A stretch of DNA of 7,631 bases, from positions 1 to 7,631 of the forward strand of contig JAGIAU010000101.1 in assembly GCA_017744755.1 (NCBI GenBank), read 5' to 3'. A program made the translations under genes and the position numbers. Below are positions 5,166 to 7,631 of this stretch, piece after piece. Each line of letters opens with the position of its first letter. Within the stretch, counting starts at the first letter, position 1. The DNA is from Microbacteriaceae bacterium. Lineage in GTDB: Bacteria; Actinomycetota; Actinomycetes; Actinomycetales; Microbacteriaceae. The notes under the pieces were generated by a model, which did not search any database, was not told the origin of the DNA, and saw nothing but the letters and a program-made list of their open reading frames with translations.

Positions 5166-7631
5166 TCAGTGCGGGGTCTGCGCCTTGTCGAAGTACTCGT
5201 TGCCCGTGGTCGCCAGCACGACCGCCAGGTCGATGTCATCGTGCGTGCTCAGCCAGTCCGCCCAGAACGCGTACCCGGAGTCCGTCGTCGGCAGCGTGCG
5301 GTTCAGGATCTTCTCGTACAGCTCGTTCACCCGCAGGCGCCGCTTCTCGATCGAGCCGTAGAAGAAGCTCGCCACCTGCAGCCGGTTCATCGACCCCGAG
5401 GCGATCTGGCCGACCCAGAAGTTCCGCTCCGTCGTCGACGGCGTGCGGAACATCAGCTTCTGATACAGGTCGGTGACCCAGGACGCGTTCGTGCCGCCGC
5501 CGATGTTGTTGAAGTACTCGTTCGACGAGTAGAACTGCGCGGCGACCGTCGCGACCGTCATCTGGCGGGTGGCGATCTGGTTCGACCAGAAGTTCACCCC
5601 GTTGGCCTCGCCGGCGCGGCCGAGCGTGTCCTGGTAGAAGCCGTTGACGATCGCGCGCACCCACTCGGACGAGGTCGCGAGCTGGGAGATGAACGCGGAC
5701 CGGCCGTTCGTGCTCGTCCATCCGGCCCAGTAGGCGACGGCGGGGTCGGAGAGCTCGGAGCCGATGAAGTCGCGGTTGGCCTGCGCGACGAAGTTCTGGA
5801 GCGGATCCGGATAGGTCGTCATGGACCAGATCTTGACGATGCTGCTGGTGCGCGACGCGCTGACGTAGCCGACCTTCGAGCCGGTGACCCGCACCTGGAA
5901 GGAGTGGCCGACGTCGCCGGGCTGCACGACGTAGTCGCTCGGCCCGGTGGCGACGACGACGCCGTCGCGGAGCCACTCGATCGTCGTCGTGACGGGGGCG
6001 GGCGACCAGGTGCCGACCTGGGCCGTGAGCGTCTCGCCCGCCTTCGGCTTGCCGGCGATGACGGGGACCGGCGCGGCCGTGAGGGACGCGCCGCTCTGCA
6101 CCTCCACCGTGGCGATGCCGCCGGAGGTCGAGAGGATCCGGACGCGGACGCCGCCGTTCGTCGAGACGTACTCCTCGCCGGCCTCCTCCGCGAGCTCGCG
6201 GAAGCCGGGGTAGGAGGCGTTCGTGACGACCGGGGTCGCCGCGGTGGCGCCCCAGAACGCGCCGCCGGGACCGTATCCCGGCTCGCCCGCCGGCGGCGGG
6301 ACGGCCTCGACCACGCGGACGCCGCTCCCGTAGCCATAGCCGCTCGTGCAGGAGGCGCTCGGCTCGCTGCAGGAGGTCCATCCGCTGTTCGTCGAGGTGC
6401 GGCCGATCTGGCCGCCGTTGTCCATGAACACGGCCGCGGCGTCGGTGCCGGTCCCCGCCCGGTACTCGATGAAGAGCATGCGGCCGGTGCCGGGCTCGTC
6501 GACCCGGATCGTCTTGTGCACGCTCGAGGTCGGCGCGGCGCCGTCGAGCGTGCGGAGCTGGTAGGTCGCCACGGTCCCGGCCGGATGCGTCACGGCGTAG
6601 TCCGCGGGGAAGCCGAAGTAGGCGCGGTGCGCGGCGTCGAGCGCCGGAACCGAGAACTCCGGCCCGCCGCCGGGCAGCACCTCGAGACCCATCGGGCTGT
6701 ACAGGTCCCAGTACTCGTAGGCACCGCAGCTCGGCTCGAGCCACAGCACCGAGGTGTCGCAGTTGTTCGCGATGGCATAGCTGTGCAGCATGCCGATGTT
6801 GTGCCCGAACTCGTGGACGAGCGTCGGGGTGTAGGAGGTCGAGCGGGCGGGCATCACGATCCAGCCGCTCGACGCCGCATCGGTGCCGACGTGCGCGAAT
6901 CCCCAGCTCAGGCTCGGGCAGGAGCTCGTGTCGGGCAGGATGACGAGCAGGTGCCTGGCCGGCGAGAGCGGGTCCTCGTAGTAGGAGGCGCCTGCGTGGC
7001 CGAACTTCGCGGCCGCCTCGTTCAGCATGCCGGCCAGCGCGGGATCGCCCGCCGCGCAGTCGTAGCCTGTCGCGTATCGCACGGGCGAGCCGTTGACCTG
7101 GATCGCGCTGATGCCGCCGGCCGTGCCGTCGACCCAGTACGCGCTCGTCGCGGCGACGGCGTCGATGATCTGCTGGTTCGTCGGCACGTAGTTGGCGCCG
7201 CGTGGGCTCGACGTGATGATGGCGACGTCGACGCCGTGCGCCGTCGCGCCGATCGCGGCCGACCCCGGCCGCGCCTGCGGCGCGGTCACGCGCGTCGACT
7301 CGACCGTCACGAGCGGCTCGGTCGCGGCGGCGATGACGGCCGCGCCGACCTCGCTGTCCGCCTCGGCGACCGCCCCCGGGGCCAGACCCGCGGCCGCGGC
7401 GACCTCGGCCGGGACGAGGAAGGTCCCGTCGAGACGCACGGCGCCCTTCACGGGCTGGTCGAAGGCGCCCGAGATCGCGAAGGAGGCGCCCTCGTCGGTC
7501 GTCAGCGTGAAGCGGTACTCCGCTCCGGCCTCCGGCGTCTCGGCCACGCTCGTGGTGACGTCGCCGACCGCGTGCAGCAGGGCGTCGCCGGGCGTCTCGG
7601 CCGGCGACGGCGCGGCGGCGGCGGGCACGGC
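5166..7631 (-). CDS. Secreted-type zinc metalloprotease (M11/gametolysin-like) with Ig-like domain and C-terminal DUF4214 repeats, N-terminus missing
   Basis: The frame is open to the window edge, so this is the C-terminal 821 residues; numbering counts the GTG codon at 7628 as residue 1. That GTG is probably not the start: the visible Ala/Pro-rich beginning looks like sequence just after a signal peptide. A peptidase domain spans about 130-475. It has the metzincin zinc motif HEFGHNIGMLH (272-282: ligands His272, His276, His282; catalytic Glu273) and a likely Met-turn in YSPMG (Met313). Domain style best fits the M11/gametolysin group, but M66-like is possible. An Ig-like domain follows at about 518-600 (GETLTAQVGTW to GYVSASRTSS), then a DUF4214 region at about 606-815. 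That region has three or four units on the pattern YxxxLxRxxxxxGxxFW, for example FYQDTLGR (664) and LYQKLMFR (721). Six cysteines (191, 237, 290, 301, 420, 427) lie in the peptidase region. It probably cleaves extracellular protein; the substrate is unknown. Confidence 0.88.
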   Translation of the reverse strand, partial: AVPAAAAPSPAETPGDALLHAVGDVTTSVAETPEAGAEYRFTLTTDEGASFAISGAFDQPVKGAVRLDGTFLVPAEVAAAAGLAPGAVAEADSEVGAAVIAAATEPLVTVESTRVTAPQARPGSAAIGATAHGVDVAIITSSPRGANYVPTNQQIIDAVAATSAYWVDGTAGGISAIQVNGSPVRYATGYDCAAGDPALAGMLNEAAAKFGHAGASYYEDPLSPARHLLVILPDTSSCPSLSWGFAHVGTDAASSGWIVMPARSTSYTPTLVHEFGHNIGMLHSYAIANNCDTSVLWLEPSCGAYEYWDLYSPMGLEVLPGGGPEFSVPALDAAHRAYFGFPADYAVTHPAGTVATYQLRTLDGAAPTSSVHKTIRVDEPGTGRMLFIEYRAGTGTDAAAVFMDNGGQIGRTSTNSGWTSCSEPSASCTSGYGYGSGVRVVEAVPPPAGEPGYGPGGAFWGATAATPVVTNASYPGFRELAEEAGEEYVSTNGGVRVRILSTSGGIATVEVQSGASLTAAPVPVIAGKPKAGETLTAQVGTWSPAPVTTTIEWLRDGVVVATGPSDYVVQPGDVGHSFQVRVTGSKVGYVSASRTSSIVKIWSMTTYPDPLQNFVAQANRDFIGSELSDPAVAYWAGWTSTNGRSAFISQLATSSEWVRAIVNGFYQDTLGRAGEANGVNFWSNQIATRQMTVATVAAQFYSSNEYFNNIGGGTNASWVTDLYQKLMFRTPSTTERNFWVGQIASGSMNRLQVASFFYGSIEKRRLRVNELYEKILNRTLPTTDSGYAFWADWLSTHDDIDLAVVLATTGNEYFDKAQTPH

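Noticed and set aside
5236..6744. Second minus-strand open frame of 502 codons inside the protease gene
   Set aside because: It is an Arg-rich frame-shifted shadow; the protease frame carries the HExxH motif, the Ig-like domain and DUF4214 units without interruption.
7626..7628. GTG at 7628 as the protease start codon
   Set aside because: The frame stays open to the window edge, and the following Ala/Pro-rich sequence looks like the region after a signal peptide rather than a true N-terminus.

Overview
The window is GC-rich DNA (strong G/C preference at third codon positions) with short intergenic gaps. Gene content and protein style fit a high-GC Gram-positive actinobacterium, most likely of the family Microbacteriaceae. 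That placement is an inference from protein families and base composition; there is no rRNA or marker gene here, and I do not name a genus.

Layout, left to right: (1) the 3' part of a DUF58 (von Willebrand-like) protein gene on +, running in from the left edge; (2) an AqpZ-type water channel gene on +, with its own promoter-like sequence and a structured leader; (3) a DUF2142 polytopic membrane protein gene on +; (4) four tandem copies of a 19-bp unit filling the convergent junction between gene 3 and the next gene; (5) a SpoIIM/DUF95 membrane protein gene on -; (6) a divergent RDD-family membrane protein gene on +; (7) a large secreted-type zinc metalloprotease gene on -, with a C-terminal Ig-like domain and a DUF4214 tail, running off the right edge so its N-terminus and signal peptide are missing. 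No gap without a gene exceeds about 110 bases, and I found no tRNA, rRNA, CRISPR array or insertion sequence.

How the genes relate: DUF58, SpoIIM/DUF95 and RDD proteins are commonly encoded together in actinobacteria, near MoxR-type AAA ATPases and DUF4129/DUF4350 membrane proteins. The window therefore looks like the right-hand part of that locus, with aqpZ and the DUF2142 gene sitting between the DUF58 and SpoIIM genes. The usual reading is a chaperone/membrane-assembly module (MoxR ATPase plus VWA-like protein acting with membrane partners), but its real job in these bacteria is not established. The aquaporin, the DUF2142 protein and the protease show no obvious mechanistic link to it.

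I found no convincing new multi-gene system. The points most worth a second look are the 19-bp tandem repeat that puts a minus-strand stop codon in all three frames, the two mutually exclusive hairpins in the aqpZ leader, the near-leaderless RDD start with a 4-codon overlapping mini-ORF, and the protease-Ig-DUF4214 domain architecture.
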